From: a virus
IMG/VR virus record: IMGVR_UViG_3300008117_002553
Span: 1-40,610 of that record
Reading direction: 5' to 3' (one strand)
DNA: 40,610 bases
Made by a program: the position numbers and the translations under genes. The notes under the pieces were generated by a model. It was given only the letters and a program-made list of their open reading frames with translations. It did no database searches and was not told the DNA's origin. Below are positions 26,201-35,164 of the stretch, in pieces; the first letter of the stretch is position 1; each line of letters starts with the position of its first letter.

Positions 26201-29200
26201 TACTGATTCATCAAAAATAGCATTATCTCTAGCTATGTCTTTAGCTCTAGTTACAGCTCCTTTAATACCAGCATCTTTCTTTTCTTCTCGTCTAAAAGGA
26301 TTAGCCTTGTCCATTTCATAAGACAAAGCTTGTAAATGCTCAAGAGTCTGAGTAAAATCAGTACCTAACTTATAAAGGTTTAGCCTACTCAATTGTCTTT
26401 CTGACTTTACCTGGAGATTAGGATTAGCTAGTAAAAGGTATTTAATGTACCCTACAGATAAATCTAAACCTGCTATCCTAGCCTGGCTTTTAATTTTTAG
26501 AGCTTTATCTACTAACTCTTGTTCTGTAAATGAAACAACGTCTTCTGATAAAAGAGTAATTACATTTTGAATAGCAGTCTTCTTAGCAGTTTTATCATTA
26601 GGAGACATATCGTAGTTATTAGCCCAAGACTCTACTTGGACTGTATCTACGTCTCTTACATTTGATTTAATAGGCTCTATTAATGAGCCTCTAGGATCAT
26701 CTTTTTTCTTATTAGGTCCTGCAGGATCTACAGAAGCAAAGTAATAATCTACATTCCAAAGGTTAAAAGCTGTAGCAACCATTTGTACCTCAGCTTCATC
26801 CTTCAGTTTTACTCCACTAAGATCTGCTTTACCTGTAACAGGGTCACGTTTAATACCCACAGACTCAAAGAATCTTGCAATAAACTGGCTCATTTCACCT
26901 GGAGTATCCAGTTGATCAGCCATAATATCCAATACTTTGTTCTTATCTGCTTGGTTAGCAGTTATCTTAGATAGGCCATTATATACCTTTTTAGGATCAA
27001 CTGCTACTCTAACTGGTATACCTTCAAACTCTTCAATGTTAGTACCTAAGTACTGATTTAGAGTAACCTCATATACAGTAAGAGCAATCTTCTTTTTTAG
27101 TTTTTTAGATAAGCTACCAAAGCCTCCTATCTGTTCCTGATTTTTATCATAGTTTCTTTCAGGACTATCATCAGAAAACTCAGTATCTGTTACATCTAAA
27201 GTAGTCTCATCTACATTATACTTGTTTAGAGTCTTCATTACTTCAGACGCTAACTCTTCAATAGATGCTTGGTTAGTGTACAAGTATATGAGATCTTGAT
27301 ACCTTTTAATACCTGCTACATCTTTAGATGCAAGAAGAGTTTGAGCAACAGAACTTTGAGGATTAAACTTCAACCCTTCTTTTTCTATTACTTTTAGGAT
27401 AACCTCTTCTACATTATCATTATCATAAGCTCCAGTTTCATCAGCAGCAGTTTTATTCAGCTGTTCTTCTATAATATCCAGTACTAAAGAAGCAATTTTA
27501 TTTACTTCTACTGTCTGTGTAGCACTATCTAAATACCTGTGATTGCCTGTAGTAGGATCAGTATGAAGGAATATATTGTTATACGCAGGAGCATGACCAT
27601 AAGCTGAAGTATCAAACCTATTGTTTACTTTAACTGCATTCTTGAACTTACCTTTTTCAATCTGTGCAAATAAAGTATCTAGTTCACTAGTCTGTGTAAA
27701 ACGGAATAAGTTCTTGATCTTTTCAAACAATCTTTGTAAGAAAGTCTTCTTACCTTTATTGTTCATATAATCCTTGAACTTTTCAGCCATGTACTCTTCA
27801 AGGATAAGCATGTCTACTACTTCAGGTAAAAGTGTAGCAGCCTCTGGTGTAAGTTTTAAGTACTCCTGCTTATGCTTTACATAGCTTTTACCTTCTTTAG
27901 CTAACTGCTCACGAAGCTCTTTTTTAGCTATAGCATAGTAATTATTCTGCTCTGTGTTAGTAAGCATAGTTCTAAACACAGCGTGGAACGCCTCATGGTA
28001 CTCAGTACCTACAGTAGCTGCAGCAAAAAGCTTAATTATGTTATTATTAAAATAGCCAAGGGTAGTTACACCATTAATAATATTAGCTTCTAATGCATCA
28101 AGTTCTTCTGCTGTAATCCAGCTAGGAAGGATCTTACGTAGATTAGCAAAAGCTGTAGCAAGATTAATACGTTCTTCTTCTGTTAATGTGCTACGCTCTA
28201 CTCTTGAAAAAGCAGCAGGAGGTCCTGGTCTACTTGATTGTGTATTGTCAAATTGTACAGGAATATCTCCAGCTGTATTATCTGGACTAAACTGTGTACC
28301 TGTAGGAATAGGCGTAGAAGTAATAGTATTTAAAACACCTGTTAAATTAGTTTGAGGTCCTGTAGCACTATCAATAGGGTTTACTCCTGGACTAGATTGT
28401 GCTTTTTGAGCAGCAATAAGAGCCTCTAAATCTCTTTTAGCTTGCTCAATCTCTTCAGTAGAACTAGTTCCTTTAGCTGCTGACTGAACAGGAGCAGCAG
28501 TAACAGTAGTTGCTAACTTAGTACGTACTGCCTCTATATCAGAAGCTTTAGCTTGGTAGATTAAAACTTCTCTTGGGGTAAGCTGTACACCTTGCTTAAT
28601 CTTACTAGCTATTGAGTTAATAATACTATCATTTACATTACCTGTATTTATAAACTCATTATATGCAGCATCTCCAATAACTTCTTTTACCACATTACCT
28701 GTCACAACAGCAGGAGCTGTTGGTTTTAAAGCAGTTAGTTCTGCATCATATTTAGCATTAATAACATCTTCTACGTTTATATCTAAAATAGAAGTATCTC
28801 CACCAAGTACAGTAACTGAAGCAGGTATTTTAAGCTCAGTTCCCAAGTAATCAAGTGTAAGATTACCATTAGAAAATCCAATAGGCATTCTTTCCCATCC
28901 TAATACATCTGTTAAATACTCTCTAAATTTTTTAAGTAGATCTTTTTCATTACCTCTAACTTTAATATAATTAGAAGGAGGAATAGTTTTTAATTGTTCT
29001 AAATCTGCTTTTATATTTCTTTCTATCTCTGCTTTCTTATTAGCAACAGGAGCAGGTTGAGTAGCTGCAGGAGGAGGTGAGCCTGCAGGTTTATAATCAG
29101 GAATAAGCACTGCTTCATTGAACCTGAATATAAGCTTCTGGTCTGAATTTTTAGGCTCTGTAGTAGAAGCAAGTTTAGATTCTAGATCTTGCACACTACT

Positions 29201-32200
29201 TAAAGATTGGGTACTGGTACTTGGATTAGTCTTAAATGCATTTACAGTAAGAGCTGTAGTACCTACAAGTGGACCTCCTGCTCTAGATAGAACAGCACGT
29301 CTATTTTCAAACTCTTCAATTAATTGATCGAATGTTCCTACCATACCTTCTATGTTCAAGAACATGGTAGTTTTATCTTCATTAAGTTGCCACCTTACTC
29401 CTTGGATAGTGCCTTCTTGAGGCTTATTTTTAAAGAAGGTAGGTGAACTAATACTTAATGAATACCCAGCTTTTCTTTCTTTACCTTGCTTGTCTTTACT
29501 CTTATAGTTAGGTAAAATCTTTAATCTAAAGTCTGAAGCATAAGAACCATTATCACCAAATGCTATGAACAACTTATTATTTATAGCATCGCTGATAGCC
29601 TTTCTTCCTTCTTTAGTACCAGGATCAGCTCCTGGAACAAGAGCTTCATTAAGTTGTTTCATCAACTCTACTCCATCTGTAAAAGAAGTAGAAGGAGTTA
29701 AAGCGGTCCATCTATAAGATACACCATTAATTTTAATAGGACCTCCAGGTTGTTCTACTAAAGCCCAGTATCTTGAGTAAGCACGGGTTTCAGTTTTAAT
29801 CCTGTGTAGATCTTTAAATGCATCTACAAGCTCAGGCTTTACTACTCTTTGTCCAAGAGTTCCTTCAGGAGCACCTGCAGGAATTTCTACAGAGTAAGCA
29901 TCTGTTTGACTTGTATTGTATGTGTTTATTTTCTCATTTTGAGAAAGATCAGTCTCTTCTTTACGAGCAGTATCTACAATTAAACTTTTACCTGCAGCAT
30001 TTCTATATAAAGTAAATTCAGAAAGGGGTACAAAGTCTTGACCTACTTGTACATATTTAAACCTACCAGTAGTCAAGTGAGGTACTACTAATCCTAGCAA
30101 CTCAGCATTACTGACTGTACCAAAATTACCACCTTTTAAAAACTTATCTGATGTTACATAATCATGAAAAGCTTTTGCTGCACTGTATGCTTTTTTAAAC
30201 TCAGCTAAAGGATACTCAGGGTTATTACCAAAGTAAGACTGGTACTGCTGTTGAGTCATAGTCTCAATAGGAATAGGAGCACCTGTAACTTTATCTATGA
30301 ATGTATCATAGAAAGTTATAAACCCTAAAGGCTTTCCTTTAAAAGTTACTACAAGACTAAACTCTGAAGCTTGCTTAGCTAACTTAGGATGCTCAGTTCC
30401 TTTTTCTGCAGAACCAAAAGGTATCCTACGTTTCTCTTGAAACCTGTCTACATCTAGAGCAAGGTAATCATAGAAATTTTCAGTAGCTAGAAGTTCTTCA
30501 AACAACGCAGGATCCTCAGTCCTAGTGACAACCTCTTGGAATTCTCTAGGTCCTTTGAACATGCTTTGGAAAAAAGCATCTAGAGTACTTACAGCTTCTT
30601 GCTCCTTAGCTTGACTTACTTGTGCAGAAAGTTTGTCTAGATCACGTTGAAACTTCTCTTCATTAATAGGAAACCCTAAAGCTCTAGCTTCTGCAATAAC
30701 CTTAGCTTTTTCTGCAGCAGTATTAGCATTCCTATACTTAGTCTGCAAATCTTTTAAAATACTTTGCTTCTCTTCTCTAAACTTAATCTCTTCATTAAGA
30801 GCAGAAGCATACTCAAGTTTAGTTGCATACTCAGGACTTTGAGGGTCAAGATTTGACAGCTCTTTTTGAGTTTCATTGTAAAGATCTACTAAATCTTGAT
30901 CTTCAATTTTAGCAATATCTAATTCCTCTCCTCCAGGAGTAACTGTAGGTTTAGACCTATCTTGAGTACCTACATTATTAATAATCTCTGCAGCTTCTTG
31001 CTCTGTTGTAACAAGTGGGCCTTCTTTAGCAGCATCTCTTTTGGCCTTTTCATTAGACATAATAGACTTAAGCATTTCCTTTTGGAAATTCCTAGTAGCA
31101 CCTCTAGCTTTAGGATTTCTTAAATCATTTATGTAAGAAATTACTTGTTCTCTTTTTTCAGCTAACTTATTTAAATCTGCAAGAGTTTCAAGTATTTCAT
31201 CAGAGACTAAAGGGTACTTATCAGTTAATTGCTGTACAGCATTATTATATTCTTTTCTGTACTCATCTAATAGCAAATCTCTGTATTCTTGGTAATCAAT
31301 TCTTTCTGTAGGAGTAGCCTTTAATCCAAGAACCTTCTCAAGCTTTTTATTATAATCTTCAGCAGCCTTATCATACTCTTCATAACGCTCTTCCATGTTT
31401 TCACTGGTAAGCATTTTATGAGCAAGTATCATTCTCTTACGAGCTGAATCTAATTCAGCAGAACCTGTAAGTTGGGTAAGGGCTTTACCCATAGAAGTTT
31501 CCCTTTCTTCTATATTATCAAGTGTAAAAGATGCCTCATATAAAGCATTCTTTAACCATTGATTTTCTGCAATCTGTTCAGGAGTACCTTGAGAGAGTCC
31601 ATACATGCGCTGGATATTCTCATGCATCTTTTCAAATCTATTGATCCTGGTTAAGATTTTATCTATTGCTGCATTCTTATCTCCAAGTTTAGTTTCTTCA
31701 AATCCAAAAAATTGTGCAGCATCTGTATCAGGAGCTTGTTTAAGGCTTTCTAATCTAGCCTTTAGAATATCTGTCTGGTCAGTTTCAATATAAGCCTGTA
31801 CATATTTACCAAGCGCAAAAGATTCTTTATTATTAGCTTCAAATAAATCTTTATTCTTCTTAGCTTCTTCTGATGCATTTAGTGCATTGTTAGCTAATAA
31901 GAAATTAGCCATTTTAGACCCACCTGTAACAAACTCTGGGTCACTCATTTGGACTTCAATACGTTTCTTAGTATTTGCTTCACGAGCAATACGTTCAGAC
32001 TTAGCACCTTTTAAACCAAAAGGTCCACCCACAATACCACCAATAAGAATAGACTGAAGACCTTCTTTGCTACTTAAAGATTCATCTATACCTTCGGCCA
32101 TACCTCCAACTACTGCTTCTAACCAATCTTGTTTTCCAAGCACATAGTTATTTACAAATTGTTGAGAAGCTATGTTAGATGCAAACTGCCCACCTTCTTG

Positions 32201-33238
32201 TAAAGCTTCAGGAAAAGCACCTTTCAAGAAAGCTTCTCCACCATTTACTAAGGCACGTCTAGAGTTATCTAGAGTAGCATCTTTAAGGATTAATTTACCA
32301 GCATCATCTACTGTTCTAGTAATCCTGTTATATTCTCTAATAGAAGCTTTAGTACCAGGGTTAATAAATCTACCTAACAATATCATGTCTGTAGGACCTG
32401 TAATTGCTAGATTCATTATGTAGTTACTATTAGCCGCATCTTTAGCTAAACTCTGTATCTCTTCATCTGTCTTTCCTATAAAGGCAGGATCTCCAGCTTC
32501 TCTTAATCTTTCAGCTTGTAAAATATATCCTTCATAAGTCTCTCTAGATTCTAAAGCAGACTCTCCATGCGCCATAACCATACCTATACCAAACTGCTTA
32601 GCCATAGGTAAAGTCTCTTTAAATAGTTGGCTTGCTGTAACGCCTTTTTGTAAAACTTGTTCTGCAGAAGCTGCATCAGAAATAAGTCTTCCTGAAGCTG
32701 CAGCTTTACTTAAACCAAATAATTTTCCTAAGCCATAACCTGCAGCTAAAGAACCTATAGTATACCCTGCTCCATTAAATACTTTATCAAACCAAAAATT
32801 TGCAGAACCTGCAGTACCTGGAAGAGCACCTTGATACCAAGCTGCATCTTTTTCAGCTTGACTGTAATAAAAAGGAGCTACTTCTCTAGTCCAGTCTGTA
32901 AGAGGAGTTATAATATTATCAGTAAAATCATTCTTCCATATCTTCTCACTATCTTGATTTATAGCCGCTGCTGTAATACCATACGCAAATCCTACTGTAG
33001 CTTCTAATGCACCAGTAGTAGCACTAGATGCCATACCTGCTAAACCATTACCAAACTTATCTAACGAAGATTGTCTTCCAGCTCTAAGCTCTTCAATATC
33101 CATATTAGGTAATAACCCTTTATCATATTGAGAAGGCTCAGAATAAATACTTACGCTAGGTATAGCTAGGTTCTCATAATACCTCTTAAGAGCTGGATTG
33201 TCAGGAGAGATATTATTTATAATAGGAGGTCTAGACAT
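20258..33238 (-). CDS. Giant virion RNA polymerase fused to a zincin-like metallopeptidase
   Basis: This is a 4326-residue protein. The catalytic loop DFDID (D3229, D3231, D3233, within LTGSDFDIDSFYIHR) is that of the crAss-like single-chain RNA polymerase (phi14:2 gp66 type), which is packaged, ejected and transcribes early genes. Further upstream lies HEAFH (1748-1752, in EYHEAFHAVF) with a later LILEEYMAEKF (1811-1821), the HExxH plus glutamate pattern of a gluzincin-type metallopeptidase. A Pro/Thr-rich linker (about 1620-1720) precedes it. The N-terminus carries Gly/Ala-rich hydrophobic stretches (about 62-93 and 155-182) suited to membrane insertion during ejection. In other crAss-like phages these functions are often on separate proteins, so this form is notably large. 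Confidence 0.88.
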   Translation of the reverse strand: MSRPPIINNISPDNPALKRYYENLAIPSVSIYSEPSQYDKGLLPNMDIEELRAGRQSSLDKFGNGLAGMASSATTGALEATVGFAYGITAAAINQDSEKIWKNDFTDNIITPLTDWTREVAPFYYSQAEKDAAWYQGALPGTAGSANFWFDKVFNGAGYTIGSLAAGYGLGKLFGLSKAAASGRLISDAASAEQVLQKGVTASQLFKETLPMAKQFGIGMVMAHGESALESRETYEGYILQAERLREAGDPAFIGKTDEEIQSLAKDAANSNYIMNLAITGPTDMILLGRFINPGTKASIREYNRITRTVDDAGKLILKDATLDNSRRALVNGGEAFLKGAFPEALQEGGQFASNIASQQFVNNYVLGKQDWLEAVVGGMAEGIDESLSSKEGLQSILIGGIVGGPFGLKGAKSERIAREANTKKRIEVQMSDPEFVTGGSKMANFLLANNALNASEEAKKNKDLFEANNKESFALGKYVQAYIETDQTDILKARLESLKQAPDTDAAQFFGFEETKLGDKNAAIDKILTRINRFEKMHENIQRMYGLSQGTPEQIAENQWLKNALYEASFTLDNIEERETSMGKALTQLTGSAELDSARKRMILAHKMLTSENMEERYEEYDKAAEDYNKKLEKVLGLKATPTERIDYQEYRDLLLDEYRKEYNNAVQQLTDKYPLVSDEILETLADLNKLAEKREQVISYINDLRNPKARGATRNFQKEMLKSIMSNEKAKRDAAKEGPLVTTEQEAAEIINNVGTQDRSKPTVTPGGEELDIAKIEDQDLVDLYNETQKELSNLDPQSPEYATKLEYASALNEEIKFREEKQSILKDLQTKYRNANTAAEKAKVIAEARALGFPINEEKFQRDLDKLSAQVSQAKEQEAVSTLDAFFQSMFKGPREFQEVVTRTEDPALFEELLATENFYDYLALDVDRFQEKRRIPFGSAEKGTEHPKLAKQASEFSLVVTFKGKPLGFITFYDTFIDKVTGAPIPIETMTQQQYQSYFGNNPEYPLAEFKKAYSAAKAFHDYVTSDKFLKGGNFGTVSNAELLGLVVPHLTTGRFKYVQVGQDFVPLSEFTLYRNAAGKSLIVDTARKEETDLSQNEKINTYNTSQTDAYSVEIPAGAPEGTLGQRVVKPELVDAFKDLHRIKTETRAYSRYWALVEQPGGPIKINGVSYRWTALTPSTSFTDGVELMKQLNEALVPGADPGTKEGRKAISDAINNKLFIAFGDNGSYASDFRLKILPNYKSKDKQGKERKAGYSLSISSPTFFKNKPQEGTIQGVRWQLNEDKTTMFLNIEGMVGTFDQLIEEFENRRAVLSRAGGPLVGTTALTVNAFKTNPSTSTQSLSSVQDLESKLASTTEPKNSDQKLIFRFNEAVLIPDYKPAGSPPPAATQPAPVANKKAEIERNIKADLEQLKTIPPSNYIKVRGNEKDLLKKFREYLTDVLGWERMPIGFSNGNLTLDYLGTELKIPASVTVLGGDTSILDINVEDVINAKYDAELTALKPTAPAVVTGNVVKEVIGDAAYNEFINTGNVNDSIINSIASKIKQGVQLTPREVLIYQAKASDIEAVRTKLATTVTAAPVQSAAKGTSSTEEIEQAKRDLEALIAAQKAQSSPGVNPIDSATGPQTNLTGVLNTITSTPIPTGTQFSPDNTAGDIPVQFDNTQSSRPGPPAAFSRVERSTLTEEERINLATAFANLRKILPSWITAEELDALEANIINGVTTLGYFNNNIIKLFAAATVGTEYHEAFHAVFRTMLTNTEQNNYYAIAKKELREQLAKEGKSYVKHKQEYLKLTPEAATLLPEVVDMLILEEYMAEKFKDYMNNKGKKTFLQRLFEKIKNLFRFTQTSELDTLFAQIEKGKFKNAVKVNNRFDTSAYGHAPAYNNIFLHTDPTTGNHRYLDSATQTVEVNKIASLVLDIIEEQLNKTAADETGAYDNDNVEEVILKVIEKEGLKFNPQSSVAQTLLASKDVAGIKRYQDLIYLYTNQASIEELASEVMKTLNKYNVDETTLDVTDTEFSDDSPERNYDKNQEQIGGFGSLSKKLKKKIALTVYEVTLNQYLGTNIEEFEGIPVRVAVDPKKVYNGLSKITANQADKNKVLDIMADQLDTPGEMSQFIARFFESVGIKRDPVTGKADLSGVKLKDEAEVQMVATAFNLWNVDYYFASVDPAGPNKKKDDPRGSLIEPIKSNVRDVDTVQVESWANNYDMSPNDKTAKKTAIQNVITLLSEDVVSFTEQELVDKALKIKSQARIAGLDLSVGYIKYLLLANPNLQVKSERQLSRLNLYKLGTDFTQTLEHLQALSYEMDKANPFRREEKKDAGIKGAVTRAKDIARDNAIFDESVEPSTFINAEGKMIYGLQTDTFTIRKMFEIATSEDWTYEELQKKAEQDPMFEYLLDNYLLTSKNWDAIRSTLKVTRIDGLRERSIDYKADTKENKINIEARVTEGVTYGRMTDREFALLQYILYASTKETVYANGKVISKRPVLLTVMESGNTADTVSLEIINAVDPETGTINDSYLESLYKELEREHRRIKSYQNGKFNGVRILNYNYGPVDKHRAAKFWADNQVILESIYGDMAQAKMEEMIEAQDLSSFKEELKTGLNAWLEQEIDDHIDELVELGILRKGPNGALQNILLPAGYSNTFEKDNPNQLFVTDNLRTNIKQTYLSNMLNNLAANQMLEGDPALTLKDFIDKFKRDKGRNASGRNTSLVTFRGVKKTSFNFATYITPDFDEIKSDAYALGPTKIVPVYKKNSTEFSEEFLELKNELTEDQLKKALKDGKIAVADAQGYGSTELFREIYSSLGRMTERGHTIYDKIAEGKEITAGDQRYLAENQIMMNSLKMVYYDGNVYLKLSIAPLQKSQTSRRKKVTYTTKDGKSYSIDTWVAQKGKEWLHDMRSKMEDGPTKIHLMGPPSMSKKMIKNPVMLNKDNSLPNIYKEEIQVINRDYFRLQQENPSNKLNIKDPTQLLKVLSVEQDPSVEVILPNGKKMTIGQINEMYSQVLGMRVTEFAKFTKSFISEVKQGVVTPKLKRLVSIFKETLEQSGASDKLLSILETTPSGTPIYNINLPDVVSKFEEMFNAHFNKIFSQKIAGYKTTLQSGFGHNIIFDKSTGKIITNRQYLADPDKYETAEYGTRELAFDQPRYDAAGNIIGRYAEIILPFHFAEQFGLRPGDEIPEEIAYMLGVRIPTQDKHSAMALKIVDILPAEMGSNAIFPKELIILTGSDFDIDSFYIHRVDHYVKKDANGRPKFMAYGNTEDSAFQQYVLWHTKNNPFVASIVKAEKKSNSSLAQTFKEAKKLEKQKKTELRERYKERQEILDYLDNPEDSVLPILTGRAAEKEILEDIKAVRKELEPITKLVEQIEERFVKYAMQELDMPTTEEAFNKEKPANIGALNNELLDYKTALLTNEHIRKEIGLTPATLRQIKDEVLPEIMQLLGYQKDGLDYGKKKVTFSISGLIKAFSANKAGSIAIGAAVNATQQYATFSKFGLPLIGEGVKIDGLTTAGIVKDKFKASETKSKEGGTVRIMDTLSTATSSMTDNSKYLFNKLLNLGLETLGVVSYGVQQGVPLKQMVLLINNEYVVRLLKQTKSYNIQTLDEQDKSVKATQDGLIEELIQKIKEYDPEVKLNDLLQEELTYEELTKYLPYSSLGKAYSLDSNKETYYSRLESAVIPGFSIIDYYKAQYKMLMAYIKLNDQQIFLNKTNALIKMTKGISGAENDRSFSADDQLLQNLEDMNIKVVKQDNKLYFTHIDPRRVDAKKAAAAGVSTVPFDLLPIIQNDPLLRANLTEFFEKQDIAKKVFVSKTEFVEKAKTIVNNNIRKVQTAVRRKALRSFRRNLESYLNSLAFRKWWATNMTSPMPDFGGLLYKELAEKGNTLKDKIDNFVTTYPEMRNNLFFKLINYKESETTGFMAININTRNQKEFAGKVLDAFDTLFNHSAEGRALANELFFYEMARNSLQFKNNSFVSYIPNHRFKIISDNIQLSMDALNTMDPTKFNDRFGATKQQIMLDFMDRFFTDINNSRAVFALPVNKRTSAYAFVDSTTNELHFPVVDKIRGYTEDEARIVRNSRHDDLGAIDTKDGNRSTSFPLYLKYGPRKTRTLYRLKSINGVAIENIDFLTGTAELGNFNGASAVYEPVTYSGSNVDNFITYSMTKEEKERVTEHLQRKLAAKQVNAAQINEDANAAMSVPTGSEDITNDLKALQIAQQAAESAVKMPTTGLGGLLKPFDQSELGTIPGETGSMSMFNPAPLPASIKANPSPENKAVLNEAQMRQQLAEYYMQIYNNPTVDETTKAKAGLKISLAPRMSFELLVEEYNKMCK

Positions 33239-33239
33239 C

Positions 33240-35153
33240 TTATTGATTTTGGAATAATTTACTTAAAATGATGTTTCTTAAAGGTTCAGATTGTGAGTAC
33301 AAAGTAAGTACTGAAGTCCTTAAGTCTGCAGGAGTAGTATTTTCAAACTGGAAAACTTCTCCATTTTCTCTAATAATTCTAAAACTAAGTTTAGGATTAG
33401 CTTTAGAGTCTGCGGATAATACAGCTGGAGCTATAATAATATTAGCCTCATCCATAAACTTGATAGGCATCTTCATACTATTTGCAGACAATACCATATT
33501 CTCAATTAAAGGGCCTATATAAGTACTAAAGTCTTGTTTAAGCTCAGCATCATTTTTACCTACATATAAAGTTTGCGTTGTACCATCTTTACTTTTTACT
33601 AAAACAGATTCAGGAATAGCAAAGCTATATTTCTGAGCTCCTGGAATGTTTAAAGGTACAGTATTATCAGAACTTAAAGTTCCTTGAGCAGCTATAACTT
33701 CCCAACCTTCATCTCTTAATTGAGTACCAGGGATTACATTTTTAGTTTTAGGACTGTAGAATGTATAATTTTCCATTTGTACATTATACATATCCCCTAT
33801 TTGTTTGGCCTTAGTAGCATTTTTATAACCATTTACTACAGAAGAAACCTTGACATTTTTACGTTTAGCAATATTATCATTAATAATTTTCCAATCATTG
33901 CTAGTTAAATTATTTATAGGAGTGCTTGCAAGTGTAGGAATTTCACTTTTTACATAGTTAACTACTTCTCTATCATAAACAGGAAGAGCATCATAAATTT
34001 GCTGAGAGCTTCTGTCTACTTTAATACGTTTAGGAACTTCTATTGTTTGACCTGTCTCATCTACTACTTCATAATCTACTTCTCCAGTCATTGTAGTATA
34101 AGGAAGAGACGCATTTTGAATGTTCTTTAAAACATTATCTATATCATTAGCTTCTTGTTGATAGCTCATAGCTAAAGGAGCAGTTGCAGCTTCTTCTTCT
34201 TTCTTGCGTTGGTCTGCAGCATATTGGTCATACACATAGTCATAATCATATTTCTCATATGATTCTCGTTGAGCTAAGTTTTGACCTATACCTGCATAAA
34301 AATCATGTAGAGCAGCTGCAGGTCCTGTTAAAGTTTCATATACAATATTACCTTGTTTGTCTTTACCTTTTGCAACTTGTTTTGTATAGCTAGGATCAAC
34401 AGAACTTGCTACTAACTTATTTACAGTTCTTAACTCAGGTATGTTTAATCCCATAGAATATACACCTTTTGCTACTTCATCAAAGGATACAAACTCTTTT
34501 GTACCATGTACTAAATAACCTGTATAAGCACCAGTCTTAGGATCATAATAAGGAGTTAATCCCATAGGATATTTAGTAGCCTTCCATTTAGAAGTTGCTT
34601 CATCTAGTATTTTAAATACTTCAGGTAATTTAGGCATAGCACCTAAACTAAGATTTGTGGTAAGACCTTTTTCATCCCTACCATGACCACCCATTGCAGC
34701 GTATTGTTCAAGAGGTTGTGCAATTGCAGCTTTGTATACAAAGTCATCTAGCCCTGAAAATTTACCATCCATAGAGCTCTTTTTATAATCTTCTTGAGCT
34801 TGTTCTAAAGCTACAGCTTTTTGATGCATTTGTCCTAAATCTCCATAGGTAGCATCTTGCATAAACTTAGATTTAACTTGTCTAAGTCCTGACATCATAG
34901 CTGCAGGATTTCCTCTAGTCTCATCATATAAAGTAGATACCATATTCCTATAAAGATTAAGACGTTCATCTCTTTTAGGAGTATCTATATCTTTGATAGC
35001 TTTTAGCTTACTAAACTCTGCCTCAAGATCTGTATATAATTTATCAGCTTCTTCTTCTTTCTTAGCTCTTTTCTCATACCCATATGCTAATGCCTCAAAA
35101 GGTAATGGTGCGATTTTTACATCTAGCCATTTAGTCCACGGTGATATTGCCAT
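33240..35153 (-). CDS. Virion-type structural or cargo protein (637 aa)
   Basis: I do not recognise a named family. The protein begins AISPWTKWLDVKIAPLPFEA and has a charged, coiled-coil-like N-terminal third (YEKRAKKEEEADKLYTDLEA), then a mixed region with Gly/Tyr-rich loops and a C-terminal beta-rich part (FRIIRENGEVFQFENTTPAD). There are no cysteine clusters or membrane segments. It lies between the double-glycine protein (11 bases from that gene) and the giant RNA polymerase (1 base), in the block that in crAss-like phages encodes capsid cargo and ejection proteins. A scaffold or linker for packaged RNA polymerase is a reasonable but unproven inference. Confidence 0.65.
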   Translation of the reverse strand: MAISPWTKWLDVKIAPLPFEALAYGYEKRAKKEEEADKLYTDLEAEFSKLKAIKDIDTPKRDERLNLYRNMVSTLYDETRGNPAAMMSGLRQVKSKFMQDATYGDLGQMHQKAVALEQAQEDYKKSSMDGKFSGLDDFVYKAAIAQPLEQYAAMGGHGRDEKGLTTNLSLGAMPKLPEVFKILDEATSKWKATKYPMGLTPYYDPKTGAYTGYLVHGTKEFVSFDEVAKGVYSMGLNIPELRTVNKLVASSVDPSYTKQVAKGKDKQGNIVYETLTGPAAALHDFYAGIGQNLAQRESYEKYDYDYVYDQYAADQRKKEEEAATAPLAMSYQQEANDIDNVLKNIQNASLPYTTMTGEVDYEVVDETGQTIEVPKRIKVDRSSQQIYDALPVYDREVVNYVKSEIPTLASTPINNLTSNDWKIINDNIAKRKNVKVSSVVNGYKNATKAKQIGDMYNVQMENYTFYSPKTKNVIPGTQLRDEGWEVIAAQGTLSSDNTVPLNIPGAQKYSFAIPESVLVKSKDGTTQTLYVGKNDAELKQDFSTYIGPLIENMVLSANSMKMPIKFMDEANIIIAPAVLSADSKANPKLSFRIIRENGEVFQFENTTPADLRTSVLTLYSQSEPLRNIILSKLFQNQ

Positions 35154-35164
35154 GTCTTATAGTA

